Translations under genes and position numbers: made by a program
Notes under the pieces: generated by a model
Told to the model about the DNA's origin: nothing
What the model saw: the letters and a program-made list of their open reading frames with translations, nothing else
The model's database searches: none
Shown: piece by piece, positions 34,338-44,295 of the stretch
Numbering within the stretch: position 1 is the first letter of the stretch
Layout: every line of letters begins with the position of its first letter
Source of the DNA: Lentibacillus amyloliquefaciens
Lineage (GTDB): Bacteria; Bacillota; Bacilli; Bacillales; Amphibacillaceae
Reading direction: 5' to 3'
DNA length: 64,000 nt
Assembly (NCBI RefSeq): GCF_001307805.1
Contig: NZ_CP013862.1
Location: forward strand, 3,100,001-3,164,000

Positions 34338-35669
34338 ATGGATAAAATCATCGTGAGAGGCGGGAACCGGTTGGAGGGCTCCGTCAGAGTAGAAGGAGCT
34401 AAAAATGCGGTATTGCCGGTCATCACTGCGAGTATGCTGGCAAGCGAAGGGATAAGCACAATTACCGATGTTCCCGTGCTGGCTGATGTGTATACAATCA
34501 ATGAAGTATTGCGAAATATGAATGCAGATGTAAATTTTGCTGATAATACAGTTACTGTTGATGCACAACAAGAATTAACGACAGAGGCTCCATTTGAACA
34601 TGTCCAAAAAATGCGTGCGTCAGTGTTGGTTCTCGGCCCCCTATTGGCTCGGTACGGACACGCTAAAGTGGCTATGCCCGGCGGGTGCGCCATCGGGTCC
34701 AGACCAATTGATTTGCACTTAAAAGGCTTTGAAGCTATGGGGGCACACGTACATGTAGGCAATGGGTATGTCGAAGTGAATGCTCCCGGGCGGTTGCACG
34801 GTGCAAAAGTTTACCTGGATATGCCAAGTGTCGGTGCCACTGAAAATATTATGATGGCTGCCTCACTTGCTGATGGCAAAACGATTATCGAGAATGCTGC
34901 GAAAGAACCTGAAATTGTTGATTTGGCAAACTTCCTGAATAAGATGGGCGCCAAAGTGGTCGGTGCCGGAACGGAAACGATTCGGATTGAAGGCGCTGAA
35001 AAAATGTACGGCGTGCACCACGGTATTATCCCGGATCGCGTTGAAGCCGGTACCTTTATCGTTGCCGGTGCCATAACAGGCGGTAATGTGCTCGTTGAAA
35101 ATGCAGAAAGTGAGCATTTGCGATCCGTTATTTCCAAGCTTGAAGAAATGGGTGTTACCATTCTTGAAGAAGAAAATGGGATTCGTGTCATCGGTCCGGA
35201 TAAATTGCTCGCAACAGATATTAAGACATTGCCACACCCCGGATTTCCGACTGATATGCAATCACAAATGATGGCGCTCATGCTGAATGCTTATGGCACA
35301 AGCGTTATTACCGAAACTGTATTTGAAAATCGCTTTATGCATGCCGAAGAATTCCGGCGCATGAACGCGCAAATGAAAATTGAAGGCCGCAGCGTTATTA
35401 TAGAAGGACCGGCTGACCTTCAGGGAGCTGAAGTGACTGCAACTGATTTGCGGGCAGCTGCTGCGCTGGTTTTGGCAGGTCTGACAGCTGACGGATATAC
35501 GCGTGTGACTGAATTAAAACACCTTGATCGCGGCTATGTCAACTTTGCAGAAAAGCTGGCGGGACTGGGCGCGGATATTGAGCGGGTGGATGAAAACGGA
35601 AATACAGTTAACCCATTTATGCAAACTGAAATGCCTGCTGAAGAAATCGTAATTGAAGCCGAAAGCTAA
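34338..35669 (+). CDS. murAA: UDP-N-acetylglucosamine 1-carboxyvinyltransferase 1
   Basis: The main MurA of Bacillus (443 aa). Catalytic Cys is C117 in [15 protein letters not shown]. The N-terminal [16 protein letters not shown] and later [12 protein letters not shown] match the MurAA branch. A C-terminal acidic extension ([14 protein letters not shown]) is present. It has a good AAGGGGAA Shine-Dalgarno sequence and its own terminator. With murA2 at 5605 the genome has both low-GC Gram-positive paralogues. Confidence 0.97.
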   Translation: MDKIIVRGGNRLEGSVRVEGAKNAVLPVITASMLASEGISTITDVPVLADVYTINEVLRNMNADVNFADNTVTVDAQQELTTEAPFEHVQKMRASVLVLGPLLARYGHAKVAMPGGCAIGSRPIDLHLKGFEAMGAHVHVGNGYVEVNAPGRLHGAKVYLDMPSVGATENIMMAASLADGKTIIENAAKEPEIVDLANFLNKMGAKVVGAGTETIRIEGAEKMYGVHHGIIPDRVEAGTFIVAGAITGGNVLVENAESEHLRSVISKLEEMGVTILEEENGIRVIGPDKLLATDIKTLPHPGFPTDMQSQMMALMLNAYGTSVITETVFENRFMHAEEFRRMNAQMKIEGRSVIIEGPADLQGAEVTATDLRAAAALVLAGLTADGYTRVTELKHLDRGYVNFAEKLAGLGADIERVDENGNTVNPFMQTEMPAEEIVIEAES

Positions 35670-35701
35670 ATGATTCAAATGAACTGATAATGGATATCCG
35701 C

Positions 35702-35733
35702 AAAAACAGATGGTGTGCGCCATCTGTTTTTTT
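35702..35733 (+). terminator. Intrinsic terminator after murAA
   Basis: A 12-bp stem AAAAACAGATGG / CCATCTGTTTTT with a 6-nt loop and T-run. A second CCGGG / CCCGG stem near 35800 lies in the same spacer. Confidence 0.9.
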
Positions 35734-35875
35734 CTAATGTCGTTAAACTCCACTTTACTTAAAAATAGTGTATCGGCCCTAAATTATTAAGTAAACACTG
35801 CAACCGGGCCTTTTTACCCGGGCCTTTATTCACTATCAAACAAATTTCATATTGTATTATAATGAGAATATGTTA

Positions 35876-35890
35876 AAATTTAAGAAAATT
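35876..35890. promoter_or_regulatory. CodY-box-like site upstream of the opp operon
   Basis: AAATTTAAGAAAATT matches the CodY consensus AATTTTCWGAAAATT at 13 of 15 positions. It lies just downstream of a TATAAT (35858-35863), where binding would block initiation. Peptide permeases are classical CodY targets in Bacillus. The site was found by eye in AT-rich DNA, so chance is possible. Confidence 0.5.
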
Positions 35891-35991
35891 TAAAAATGAT
35901 TGTGAGAATAGTGACGCTTTAACGAGTGTTTTTTAAATCTATTAACTGAAATCGCTTACAACGTATGCGGATGACATAGGGGTGTAGCCGA

Positions 35992-36924
35992 ATGCTGCGT
36001 TATATTTTAAAACGGTTCGCTATTATGGCTGTGACACTTTGGATTATTGTGACACTGACATTTGTTCTGATGGTGACGCTGCCGGGGTCGCCGCTTAATG
36101 AGGAACGGACGACCAATGAGGCGGTTCAGGCCAACCTGGAAGCGCATTATAATTTGGATGAACCTTATTACATACAATATTTACTTTACATAAAATCAAT
36201 TGTCACATTGGATTTTGGCCCATCGATTAAACAGCCGACAGAAACGGTGAACGATTTGCTCGGACGAGGGTTTCCGATTTCCTTTGAACTCGGCATTGTC
36301 ACAATCGTGGTTGCAGTTATTTCCGGGGTTATACTCGGTATTTTTGCAGCCCTCAAGCATAACGGAATCATTGATTATTTGGCGATGACGATTGCTGTTT
36401 TGGGAATATCGATCCCCAACTTTGTTCTTGCAACGATGCTGATTCAAGTTCTGGCAGTCAATTGGGGGATTCTTCCCACTGCAACATGGTCGAGCCCGAT
36501 GCATATGATCATGCCGACCATTGCGCTGGCGACGGGACCAATGGCAATCATTGCCCGTCTCACACGTTCGACGATGCTCGAAGTTTTGACACAGGATTAT
36601 ATCAAAATGGCACGCGCTAAAGGGCTGAAGCCATGGAAAGTCATCATTAAGCATGCACTGAGAAATGCGCTTATGCCGGTGGTGACGATCATGGGTACAC
36701 TCCTGGCAGGCATTTTAACGGGTACTTTCGTTATTGAACAGATATTTGGGATCCCGGGCATGGGCAAATATTTTGTCGAAAGTATCAATCAGCGGGATTA
36801 TCCGGTAATTATGGGGACGACCGTTTTTTACAGTGCTTTTCTGATACTGATGCTGTTTTTAGTCGATGTTGCCTATGGCCTGCTTGATCCGAGAATTAAA
36901 CTGCATAACAAGGAAGGAGAATAA
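35992..36924 (+). CDS. oppB: Peptide ABC transporter permease (OppB/DppB type)
   Basis: This inner-membrane permease (310 aa) has six predicted segments. It opens MLRYILKRFAIMAVTLWIIVTLTFVLM, typical of OppB/DppB. The EAA loop is near residue 205 (YIKMARAKGLKPWKVIIKHALRNALMP), where the ATPases dock. It is the first gene of a six-gene set (B, C, D, A, hydrolase, F) inserted between murAA and spoIID. The substrate is probably an oligopeptide or cell-wall peptide, judged from the hydrolase in the operon. Confidence 0.95.
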   Translation: MLRYILKRFAIMAVTLWIIVTLTFVLMVTLPGSPLNEERTTNEAVQANLEAHYNLDEPYYIQYLLYIKSIVTLDFGPSIKQPTETVNDLLGRGFPISFELGIVTIVVAVISGVILGIFAALKHNGIIDYLAMTIAVLGISIPNFVLATMLIQVLAVNWGILPTATWSSPMHMIMPTIALATGPMAIIARLTRSTMLEVLTQDYIKMARAKGLKPWKVIIKHALRNALMPVVTIMGTLLAGILTGTFVIEQIFGIPGMGKYFVESINQRDYPVIMGTTVFYSAFLILMLFLVDVAYGLLDPRIKLHNKEGE

Positions 36925-36925
36925 T

Positions 36926-37882
36926 ATGTCTTCAGCTGACGAAACAAAACACGTTCATTCTCCTGCCGATATACCGGATGATTGGTTTAAATGGAGAGAT
37001 AAGGATTTAAAAGCAGCTGAAACCGTCTCCCGTCCATCACTTTCATACTGGAAAGATGCATGGAATCGTCTCAAGAAAAATAAACTGGCTATGGCAGGGC
37101 TCGCCTTTTTGATTATATTGGGAATTCTTGCGTTCATTGGCCCGTTGATTTCACCATACACGGTGATAGATCAAAACCGCCCGAACCAGTTCCTGCCGCC
37201 CTCAATAGATCATTGGTTCGGCACCGACTCACTTGGACGTGATGTCTTCACCCGAACATGGTATGGTGCGAGAATTTCACTATTTATCGGGTTAATGGCA
37301 GCTTTGATTGACTTTTTTATCGGTGTCATTTACGGCGGTATTTCCGGGTATAAAGGCGGCCTTACAGATAGCATCATGATGCGGATTATCGAGGTACTGT
37401 ACGGTCTGCCTTACCTGTTGGTTGTCATTTTGTTATTGGTGGTCATGGGACCGAGTCTGATGACAATTATCATCGCGCTGAGTGTCACCGGATGGGTCGG
37501 GATGGCCAGGATTGTCAGGGGGCAGGTTCTGCAAATTAAAAATTTTGAATTTGTGATGGCATCGAAATCATTTGGAACCAGGACGCCGAGAATTATCCGG
37601 AAAAATTTAATCCCGAACACGATGGGACCGATTATCGTTCAAATGACACTGACAGTTCCGAATGCGATTTTTGCCGAGGCGTTCCTGAGTTTCCTGGGAC
37701 TGGGCATCCAGTCACCATTTGCGAGCTGGGGAGTGATGGCAAATGATGCTCTGGGCGCCATTCTTTCAGGAAACTGGTGGACACTGTTTTTCCCGGCTTT
37801 CTTTATTTCATTTACGATGTTTGCATTTAACGTACTGGGTGACGGGCTTCAGGATGCACTTGATCCGAAGCTGAGAGAGTAG
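36926..37882 (+). CDS. oppC: Peptide ABC transporter permease (OppC/DppC type)
   Basis: The second permease (318 aa). It has a cytoplasmic N-terminus of about 60 residues, then LAMAGLAFLIILGILAFIGPLISPY, the HWFGTDSLGRDVFTR motif of OppC proteins, and the EAA loop FEFVMASKSFGTRTPRIIRKNLIPN. ATG 36926 directly follows the oppB stop, with AGGAAGGAG in the oppB end. An upstream in-frame ATG (36866) lies within oppB. Confidence 0.95.
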   Translation: MSSADETKHVHSPADIPDDWFKWRDKDLKAAETVSRPSLSYWKDAWNRLKKNKLAMAGLAFLIILGILAFIGPLISPYTVIDQNRPNQFLPPSIDHWFGTDSLGRDVFTRTWYGARISLFIGLMAALIDFFIGVIYGGISGYKGGLTDSIMMRIIEVLYGLPYLLVVILLLVVMGPSLMTIIIALSVTGWVGMARIVRGQVLQIKNFEFVMASKSFGTRTPRIIRKNLIPNTMGPIIVQMTLTVPNAIFAEAFLSFLGLGIQSPFASWGVMANDALGAILSGNWWTLFFPAFFISFTMFAFNVLGDGLQDALDPKLRE

Positions 37883-37890
37883 GTGAACAG

Positions 37891-38898
37891 ATGGAAAAAA
37901 TATTGGATGTAAACGACCTGCACGTAACCTTTACAACATATGGCGGAACAGTCAAAGCAGTACGGGGTGTCAGTTTCGATTTACATAAAGGTGAAACACT
38001 GGCAATTGTCGGAGAGTCCGGCTGCGGGAAAAGTGTCACCTCAAATGCGATTATGCAGCTGATTCCCGATCCGCCCGGAAAAATTTCAAACGGGACGATC
38101 ACATTTAAAGGAAAAGAACTGACAACAATTCCTGAAAAAGAAATGCGATCAATCCGCGGTGTTGATATATCGATGATCTTCCAGGATCCAATGACTGCAC
38201 TGAATCCGACATTAACAATCGGCACACAGCTGACGGAAGGTTTGATGGAGCACCGGAAGATGTCAAGTGCCGAGGCCAAGGAGAAAGCCCTTGAAATGAT
38301 GGAGCTCGTCGGTATCCCGAACCCTCAGGAGCGTCTCAAGCAGTATCCGCATCAGTTCAGCGGCGGTATGCGGCAGCGTATTGTGATTGCCATTGCTTTG
38401 ATCTGTGAACCGGAGCTGCTGATTGCCGACGAGCCGACGACAGCACTTGATGTCACTATACAGGCACAGATATTGGAACTGTTTGAACAAGTTCAGGAAA
38501 AGACCGGTGTATCGATTATTTTAATCACACATGATCTCGGGGTTGTCGCAAAAATAGCTGACCGCATCGTTGTTATGTACGCCGGCAAAATTATCGAAGA
38601 AGGCACACGGAAGGAAGTATTTTACGAGGGGCAGCATCCGTATACAAGGGGGTTGTTAAAATCAGTTCCGAGACTTGATATTAAAGGGGAGAAACTGATT
38701 CCTATTGATGGCACACCGCCTGATTTATTCTCACCTCCACAAGGGTGCCCGTTCACAGCGCGGTGTCCAATGGCTATGGAGGTGTGTGATAAAGTTTACC
38801 CGCTTCAGACGGAACTCAGTGAGACACACAAAGTGGATTGCTGGCTCCAGGATGAACGGGCTAAACAGCTTTTGGCTCAAGCAGCCGACAAAAACTGA
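37891..38898 (+). CDS. oppD: Peptide ABC transporter ATP-binding protein (OppD/DppD type)
   Basis: The ATPase (335 aa) has Walker A GESGCGKS near residue 40, signature FSGGMRQR near 153, Walker [13 protein letters not shown] near 175 and a switch His in ITHDLG. The C-terminal oligopeptide/dipeptide extension has the Cys cluster [17 protein letters not shown] that binds an Fe-S cluster in related proteins. It starts 8 nt after oppC. Confidence 0.96.
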   Translation: MEKILDVNDLHVTFTTYGGTVKAVRGVSFDLHKGETLAIVGESGCGKSVTSNAIMQLIPDPPGKISNGTITFKGKELTTIPEKEMRSIRGVDISMIFQDPMTALNPTLTIGTQLTEGLMEHRKMSSAEAKEKALEMMELVGIPNPQERLKQYPHQFSGGMRQRIVIAIALICEPELLIADEPTTALDVTIQAQILELFEQVQEKTGVSIILITHDLGVVAKIADRIVVMYAGKIIEEGTRKEVFYEGQHPYTRGLLKSVPRLDIKGEKLIPIDGTPPDLFSPPQGCPFTARCPMAMEVCDKVYPLQTELSETHKVDCWLQDERAKQLLAQAADKN

Positions 38899-38916
38899 TA
38901 AGGGGGAGGACAAAAC

Positions 38917-40578
38917 ATGAAGAAAAAAGGCTTGTTGCTGATCATGTTTGCAGCTTTCATTCTAGTGCTGGCGGCGTGTACGACGTCAACCGGCAATGAA
39001 GGCAGCGACGGGGAAAATTCAGGTTCAGACTCAGAAGCGGAGGCAACAGAGGAAAATGGCAGCGGCGGTGAGAAAGTTCTGCGCATGAATAATGGCGAAG
39101 AACCGACATCATTGAACCCGCCGATTGGCTTTGACTCTGTTTCATGGAATGTGCTGAACAACCTGATGGAAGGGCTGACGCGGCTGGGTAAAGACGACAC
39201 GCCACAGCCCGCAATAGCCGAGGATTGGGAAGTTTCCGAGGACGGAAAGACATACACTTTCCATTTGCGCGATGACGCCAACTGGTCAAATGGGGACCCG
39301 GTAACAGCTGAACATTTTGTTTATGCATGGAAACAGTTGCTGAATCCGGAAACAGGCTCGTCTGCAGCTTTTCTCGGTTATTTCATTGAAGGCGGGGAAG
39401 CGTACAACTCAGGTGATGGCTCAGCGGAAGATGTTGCAGTTAAAGCCGTTGATGAAAAGACATTTGAAGTGACATTGAGTGCACCGACAGGTTACTTTTT
39501 GCATGTGGTGACAAACCCGGCATTTTTCCCGGTCAATAAAGAAGTCGCCGAAGACAACCCGGAATGGCATTCAGAGGCGGATTCATTCGTTTCCAACGGG
39601 CCATTTAAGCTGGAATCATGGCAGCACGATCAGGAAATGGTGTTTGCCAAGAATGAAGAATATTGGGATAAAGACACCGTTAACCTTGATAAAGTTCACT
39701 GGGCAATGGTTAGTGAGGTCAATACCGAATACCAGATGTTTGAAAGTGATGAATTGGATGTGACCGAAATTCCGTCCAGTATGGCTGATCAGCTGATTGA
39801 TGGGGATAATGTTGTCATTGAAGAACAGGCAGGACTTTACTTCTACCGATTTAATGTGACACAAGAGCCATTTCAGAACCAAAAAATTCGTAAAGCATTC
39901 GCTCTGGCCATCAACCAGGAAGATATTGTTAACTATGTGACCAAAAACAAAGAAGAAGCTGCCAAAGCATTTGTGTCACCAGGCTTCACAGCACCGTCCG
40001 GAGAGGATTTCCGTGATGTGAATGGCGATTTGGTAAATTTCGATCCGGAAGAAGCAAAACAGTTACTGGAAGAAGGCATGGAAGAGGAAGGTTATGATGA
40101 ACTGCCGCCGGTTACATTGACATACAATACAGATGATCAGCACAAAGCCATTGCGGAAACGATGCAAAATATGTTCAGCGAAAACCTTGGCGTTGACGTA
40201 GAATTGGCCAATACGGAATGGAACGTCTTCCTGGAAGATCAGAAGTCACTGAATATGCAATTTTCCAGAAGTTCGTTCATTTTTGACTATGGCGATCCGG
40301 TCAACTTCCTGGAAAGTTTTATCACAGATTCGTCAATGAATCGCACAGGCTGGTCAAATGAAGAATATGATGAGCTGATTTCACAGGCAAAACAGGAAAC
40401 GGATGAACAAAAACGTTGGGAAACGATGTATGAAGCAGAAAAAATATTGGCCGAAGAAATGCCGATTTTCCCAATCCATTACTATAACCAGGTTTATATT
40501 TACAAAGATTATGTGAAAGATATTGTCCGCCACCCGGTCGGCTATCTTGAGCTGAAGTGGGCAGATATCCAACAGTAG
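38917..40578 (+). CDS. oppA: Peptide-binding lipoprotein (OppA/DppE type)
   Basis: A solute-binding protein (553 aa) with a lipoprotein signal ending in the lipobox LAAC (Cys ~21). It then has a Ser/Gly/Glu-rich linker (~22-50) and the SBP_bac_5 fold: EPTSLNPPIGFDSVSWNVLNN, AEDWEVSEDGKTYTFHLRDDANWSNGDPVTAEHFVYAWK, NGPFKLESW. It resembles DppE, which binds murein tripeptide in B. subtilis; the exact ligand cannot be read from sequence. The acidic surface fits a halotolerant host. Confidence 0.95.
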   Translation: MKKKGLLLIMFAAFILVLAACTTSTGNEGSDGENSGSDSEAEATEENGSGGEKVLRMNNGEEPTSLNPPIGFDSVSWNVLNNLMEGLTRLGKDDTPQPAIAEDWEVSEDGKTYTFHLRDDANWSNGDPVTAEHFVYAWKQLLNPETGSSAAFLGYFIEGGEAYNSGDGSAEDVAVKAVDEKTFEVTLSAPTGYFLHVVTNPAFFPVNKEVAEDNPEWHSEADSFVSNGPFKLESWQHDQEMVFAKNEEYWDKDTVNLDKVHWAMVSEVNTEYQMFESDELDVTEIPSSMADQLIDGDNVVIEEQAGLYFYRFNVTQEPFQNQKIRKAFALAINQEDIVNYVTKNKEEAAKAFVSPGFTAPSGEDFRDVNGDLVNFDPEEAKQLLEEGMEEEGYDELPPVTLTYNTDDQHKAIAETMQNMFSENLGVDVELANTEWNVFLEDQKSLNMQFSRSSFIFDYGDPVNFLESFITDSSMNRTGWSNEEYDELISQAKQETDEQKRWETMYEAEKILAEEMPIFPIHYYNQVYIYKDYVKDIVRHPVGYLELKWADIQQ

Positions 40579-40675
40579 AAGGGTTGAGATGGCCGGTCGC
40601 GACCCTTTGGGGTGAATTTTAAGGACGAAAAAACCCGCAGCTATAGCACAAACTCGCGGGCACGATCTGAAGTGT

Positions 40676-40712
40676 GGAAGGAATGGCTCCAGGCAGCCGC
40701 TCCTTCTTTCAC
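40676..40712 (+). terminator. Mid-operon hairpin between oppA and the NlpC/P60 gene
   Basis: GAAGGA-AT-GGCT pairs with AGCC-GC-TCCTTC followed by TTTC. It is a likely partial terminator that would set oppA above the distal genes, as is common after binding-protein genes. A CCCGC / GCGGG stem lies just before it. Confidence 0.55.
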
Positions 40713-40801
40713 TTCATACATATTAACGTTTGGTTGCTGTATGAACGAAAAAGATTTTACAAGTTTGATTGGTTCAATAAGCATAAGGAGGGGTGCATCT
40801 G

Positions 40802-41758
40802 ATGACTAAACAAACGTTTGATCAATTTTCAGAAGAGCTTTGGGTGACTGCGGTTCAGGTTGCAACGGTATGGACGTCACCGGCATCTCCGCGATCGATT
40901 GACGAAGACGGCCTTACTAATCCGACTGACATCGATGGCTGGACCGGCAGTCTCAATTACGAATCAACTGTTGCCCTGTCTGATGAAAATCGTATCCAGA
41001 CGCAAACCTTATACGCCGAAGCGGTCATCGTTACCGAAACGAAGGATGACTGGGCGCATGTCGTCATCCCAACACAGCCTTCAGTAAAAGACGAGCGCGG
41101 GTATCCGGGTTGGATGCCGCTGAATCAGTTGGAAAAAGTAAATAAACAGGACTGGCGGCGCAAAGAATCAGCTGCGGTCACGTCACAGCATGCCTGGCTG
41201 GAGGCTGAAGATGGCCAAAACATGATGAAGCTCAGTTATATGACGATCTTGCCGGTTGAAATAGAAGCAGATACTCGTGTTAAGGTAAACACACCGCATG
41301 GTTATTATTATTTACAGAAGAATGACGTTACGATTTTCCGGTCTGATCAAGGGTTGCCGAAACAGCCGGGCACTGAATTGTTAAAAGCCGGTGAGTCTTA
41401 TGTGGGCCTGAATTATTTCTGGGGCGGGATGAGTTCATTCGGCTATGATTGCTCAGGCTTTGCCTATGCGATGCATAAAGCAAATGGCTATCAGATTCCG
41501 CGTGATGCCGGCGACCAGGCACAATCCGGCCAAAATATTCCATATAATCGGCTGGAACCCGGCGATTTACTCTTTTTCGCTTATGAAGAAGGAAAAGGCA
41601 AATTGCATCATGTCGGGTTTTACTATGGCAGCGGCAAAATGCTCCATTCGCCGCAAACCGGACGCGGCATTGAACTGACTGACCTTAAAGGCACGACATA
41701 TGAAAAAGAGCTTTGTGCTGCAACCAGATACTGGCAGCAAGCAGAGGAGCGATCATAA
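40802..41758 (+). CDS. NlpC/P60 gamma-D-glutamyl-L-diamino acid endopeptidase, YkfC-like
   Basis: The protein (318 aa) has two SH3b-like domains (residues ~12-115 and ~120-185) and a C-terminal NlpC/P60 domain with C217 (FGYDCSGF), H270 (LHHVGFYYG) and H282 (MLHSPQTG). There is no signal peptide, so it acts in the cytoplasm. YkfC of the B. subtilis dpp-ykf operon has the same layout and cleaves the gamma-D-Glu bond of imported murein peptides. ATG 40802 follows AAGGAGGGG. It lies between oppA and oppF, which points to recycling of peptides brought in by this permease. Confidence 0.92.
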   Translation: MTKQTFDQFSEELWVTAVQVATVWTSPASPRSIDEDGLTNPTDIDGWTGSLNYESTVALSDENRIQTQTLYAEAVIVTETKDDWAHVVIPTQPSVKDERGYPGWMPLNQLEKVNKQDWRRKESAAVTSQHAWLEAEDGQNMMKLSYMTILPVEIEADTRVKVNTPHGYYYLQKNDVTIFRSDQGLPKQPGTELLKAGESYVGLNYFWGGMSSFGYDCSGFAYAMHKANGYQIPRDAGDQAQSGQNIPYNRLEPGDLLFFAYEEGKGKLHHVGFYYGSGKMLHSPQTGRGIELTDLKGTTYEKELCAATRYWQQAEERS

Positions 41759-42777
41759 TGTCAGAGGAAATATTACAGCTTAAATCTCTGACCAAACATT
41801 TTAACGTGGGCAAAAAGCAAGTCTTGCAGGCTGTGAATGACGTGACGTTTCATATTAATAAAGGGGAAACATTCGGCCTTGTCGGAGAATCCGGCTGCGG
41901 CAAAACAACGGTCGGCCGTACCATTATGGGTCTCTACAACAAGACAGCAGGCGATGTTTTTTATGATGGCCAAAATGTGCATGAACTTGACGATAAAGGC
42001 ACATTTAATTTTTACCGTCAAATGCAAATGATTTTCCAGGACCCGTATGCATCGCTAAATCCGCGCTCGACGGTCAAAGAAGTCATCGCTGAGCCGATGG
42101 AAGTTCATGGCCTCTATCCGAATAAGAAAGAGCAGCTCGACCGGGTTATTCAGCTATTGGAAGAGGTTGGGCTGAATCGTGAGCATGCCGACCGCTATCC
42201 GCATGAATTCAGTGGCGGGCAGCGTCAACGGATCGGTATTGCACGGGCGCTGGCGCTTAATCCGGACTTTATCATTGCCGATGAGCCAATTTCCGCTTTG
42301 GATGTATCCGTTCAGGCTCAGGTTGTTAATCTATTAAAAAATTTGCAAGCGGAGAAAGACTTGACCTTTCTATTCATAGCCCATGATCTGTCAATGGTGA
42401 AACAGATTTCCGACCGGATCGGTGTAATGTATTTAGGGAATCTGGTGGAACTGACCTCAAGTGATGCGCTTTATGAAAATCCGCTCCACCCGTATACACA
42501 GGCACTCCTGTCTGCAATTCCGATACCTGACCCGGATATTGAGGATATCCGGGAGCGGATCATTCTGCAAGGCGAACTGCCAAGCCCCATCGATCCACCG
42601 AGTGGCTGTGTATTCCGCACGCGCTGCCCGTTTGCGATGGATGTCTGTGCCCGGAGTAGACCTGAGTGGCTGGAGGTGGAAGAAGATCATTACGTCGCCT
42701 GCCACTTGTATGACGAAACGTTGAATGAATCAAATCAGCCGGACATAACAATCAATCAGAAGCCTGTGCGGTCATAA
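41758..42777 (+). CDS. oppF: Peptide ABC transporter ATP-binding protein (OppF/DppF type)
   Basis: The second ATPase of the permease (339 aa). Walker A GESGCGKTTVGR near residue 45, signature FSGGQRQR near 150, Walker B FIIADEPISALD near 172. The C-terminal Cys cluster GCVFRTRCPFAMDVC is present. The ATG overlaps the preceding stop by 1 nt, with GAGGAG as Shine-Dalgarno sequence, so it is translationally coupled to the hydrolase gene. Confidence 0.96.
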   Translation: MSEEILQLKSLTKHFNVGKKQVLQAVNDVTFHINKGETFGLVGESGCGKTTVGRTIMGLYNKTAGDVFYDGQNVHELDDKGTFNFYRQMQMIFQDPYASLNPRSTVKEVIAEPMEVHGLYPNKKEQLDRVIQLLEEVGLNREHADRYPHEFSGGQRQRIGIARALALNPDFIIADEPISALDVSVQAQVVNLLKNLQAEKDLTFLFIAHDLSMVKQISDRIGVMYLGNLVELTSSDALYENPLHPYTQALLSAIPIPDPDIEDIRERIILQGELPSPIDPPSGCVFRTRCPFAMDVCARSRPEWLEVEEDHYVACHLYDETLNESNQPDITINQKPVRS

Positions 42778-42794
42778 TGCACAGGCTTCTTTCG
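42758..42794 (+). terminator. Intrinsic terminator of the opp operon
   Basis: A 12-bp stem AGAAGCCTGTGC / GCACAGGCTTCT followed by TTTCG. The left arm lies in the oppF coding end. Confidence 0.85.
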
Positions 42795-42871
42795 AATATG
42801 TGTGAACAGAGGTTTGATTTTTCTAATCTTTGGTTCTATTGTTTCCGTGAACTGTATAAATTTAATAATAG

Positions 42872-42901
42872 GGATGCTAGAGGCTGTACAACACATACAG
42901 A
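42872..42901 (+). promoter_or_regulatory. spoIID: Putative SigE promoter of spoIID
   Basis: GGATGCT, a 15-nt spacer and CATACAGA resemble the SigE pattern KMATATT-N13-15-CATACANT. The -35 match is weak (4/7). spoIID is SigE-dependent in B. subtilis. Confidence 0.45.
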
Positions 42902-42942
42902 AGCAGATGACCTAACCTATCAAAGAGGCAAGGAGGCAGTTC

Positions 42943-44064
42943 ATGAAGAAAAAAGATATCATTGCCAAACTCAGGAAAAAGAACAAAAAGCGTAAAAACC
43001 AATCGATCCAGCTGCTGCATAAAAATAGGAGGCCGTTTAACCTGGGCAGAACTTTTTCGTTATGGAAATCATCAACACTTCTGTTCATATCGGGTTTAAT
43101 CACCGTTATTTTAGTTATTCCGACCCTGATTGTCGTACCATTTATGTCAAATTCTGATGAAGAGGAAACAGCCACTGAAAATAACACGGATGATATTGAA
43201 ATTTCCATGGGAAGCTCTCCATTTGCCGTTGAAGTCATGCGCGCCAATTCGGAACAAGTGGAAAACGTCCCGCTGGAGACTTATATTTCACGGGTTGTCG
43301 CCTCGGAAACGCCGGCTGAATTTGAAATGGAAGCTTTGAAAGCCCAGTCTCTTGCCGCCAGAACATTTATCGTGAACCGCATGCTTCATCAAGATGGCAA
43401 AGATAAAGCGGACGTAACGGATACAACAAGTGATCAGGTCTATCACAATGAGCAAGAGCTGCAGCAATCGATGGGCAGCACATATGAAGAAGATATGACT
43501 AAAATCCGGAAAGCCGTTGCAGCGACCAAGGGTGAAATTTTAACCTATAAAAATAATCCGATAACAGCGGCCTATTTTTCCACAAGCAATGGCTATACCG
43601 AGAATTCAGAGGATTATTGGGAAAATGAAGTCCCTTATTTGCGCAGTGTTGAAAGTCCGTGGGATACAAACACACCAAAATTCAAAGATCAGAAAGTTTT
43701 TACCGTAAGTAAGGTTGAAAATTTGCTGGAAACAGACCTTCCTTCCATTGATGCCATCTCTATGGATCTCAGCAGAACAGAAGGAAATCGCGTTGATCAA
43801 CTGAAGATCGGAGACAAAACGTTTTCAGGCAGGAATATTCGTGAAGCGCTGGGATTGAAGTCCAGTGACTTTTCCATTGAGAAAAAGCGGGATCACCTTA
43901 TTTTCACCACAAAAGGGTTCGGCCACGGAATCGGTATGAGCCAGTTCGGTGCAAACGGCATGGCGAAAGACGGTAAAACATATAAGGAAATTGTAAAGCA
44001 TTATTACCAGGACGTTGAAATCAGCACGGTTACCAACACCGCTCCGACGCTTGTGTCCAAATAA
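42943..44064 (+). CDS. spoIID: Stage II sporulation protein D
   Basis: A lytic transglycosylase (373 aa) that thins septal peptidoglycan with SpoIIP and SpoIIM during engulfment. A basic cytoplasmic N-terminus of ~45 residues precedes one transmembrane helix (~46-67), longer than in B. subtilis. The catalytic Glu is in RVVASETPAEFEMEALKAQSLAARTF; AAYFSTSNGYTENSEDYW and FTTKGFGHGIGMSQFGANGMA are the other family motifs. The ATG follows GGCAAGGAGG. In Bacillus it directly follows murAA; here the opp operon intervenes. Confidence 0.96.
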   Translation: MKKKDIIAKLRKKNKKRKNQSIQLLHKNRRPFNLGRTFSLWKSSTLLFISGLITVILVIPTLIVVPFMSNSDEEETATENNTDDIEISMGSSPFAVEVMRANSEQVENVPLETYISRVVASETPAEFEMEALKAQSLAARTFIVNRMLHQDGKDKADVTDTTSDQVYHNEQELQQSMGSTYEEDMTKIRKAVAATKGEILTYKNNPITAAYFSTSNGYTENSEDYWENEVPYLRSVESPWDTNTPKFKDQKVFTVSKVENLLETDLPSIDAISMDLSRTEGNRVDQLKIGDKTFSGRNIREALGLKSSDFSIEKKRDHLIFTTKGFGHGIGMSQFGANGMAKDGKTYKEIVKHYYQDVEISTVTNTAPTLVSK

Positions 44065-44098
44065 CGATGCGCTTGTATAAATATGTACTATCTATGAG

Positions 44099-44130
44099 CC
44101 CCGGGATACTGGATATTCCGGGTGTTTTTC
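44099..44130 (+). terminator. Intrinsic terminator after spoIID
   Basis: A stem around CCCGG / CCGGG extended by ATA / TAT pairing, followed by TGTTTTTC. Confidence 0.7.
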
Positions 44131-44246
44131 TGTTCTGATGGGCAGCAACAGATCCTCCTTATCACCTAATGCAGCCAAATTAAACACTTAACTTTCCCGG
44201 AAATTCAGAAAAAATGCACAAAACCTGGAATTTTTTATAAAAAAAT

Positions 44247-44275
44247 GTATAGTTTTTGATTTTTCTGCTCAGAAT
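44247..44275 (+). promoter_or_regulatory. spoIIQ: Putative SigF promoter of spoIIQ
   Basis: GTATA, a 15-nt spacer and GCTCAGAAT match the SigF/SigG pattern GYATA-N15-GGNNANAMT with one mismatch. spoIIQ is SigF-dependent in B. subtilis. The start site would leave a leader of about 15 nt. Confidence 0.65.
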
Positions 44276-44295
44276 GGTTGTTGAGGTGATGAGAC

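Noticed and set aside
40579..40801. T-box or other riboswitch before the NlpC/P60 gene
   Set aside because: No T-box sequence AGGGTGGNACCGCG and no other known riboswitch core. Only a partial-terminator hairpin is visible.
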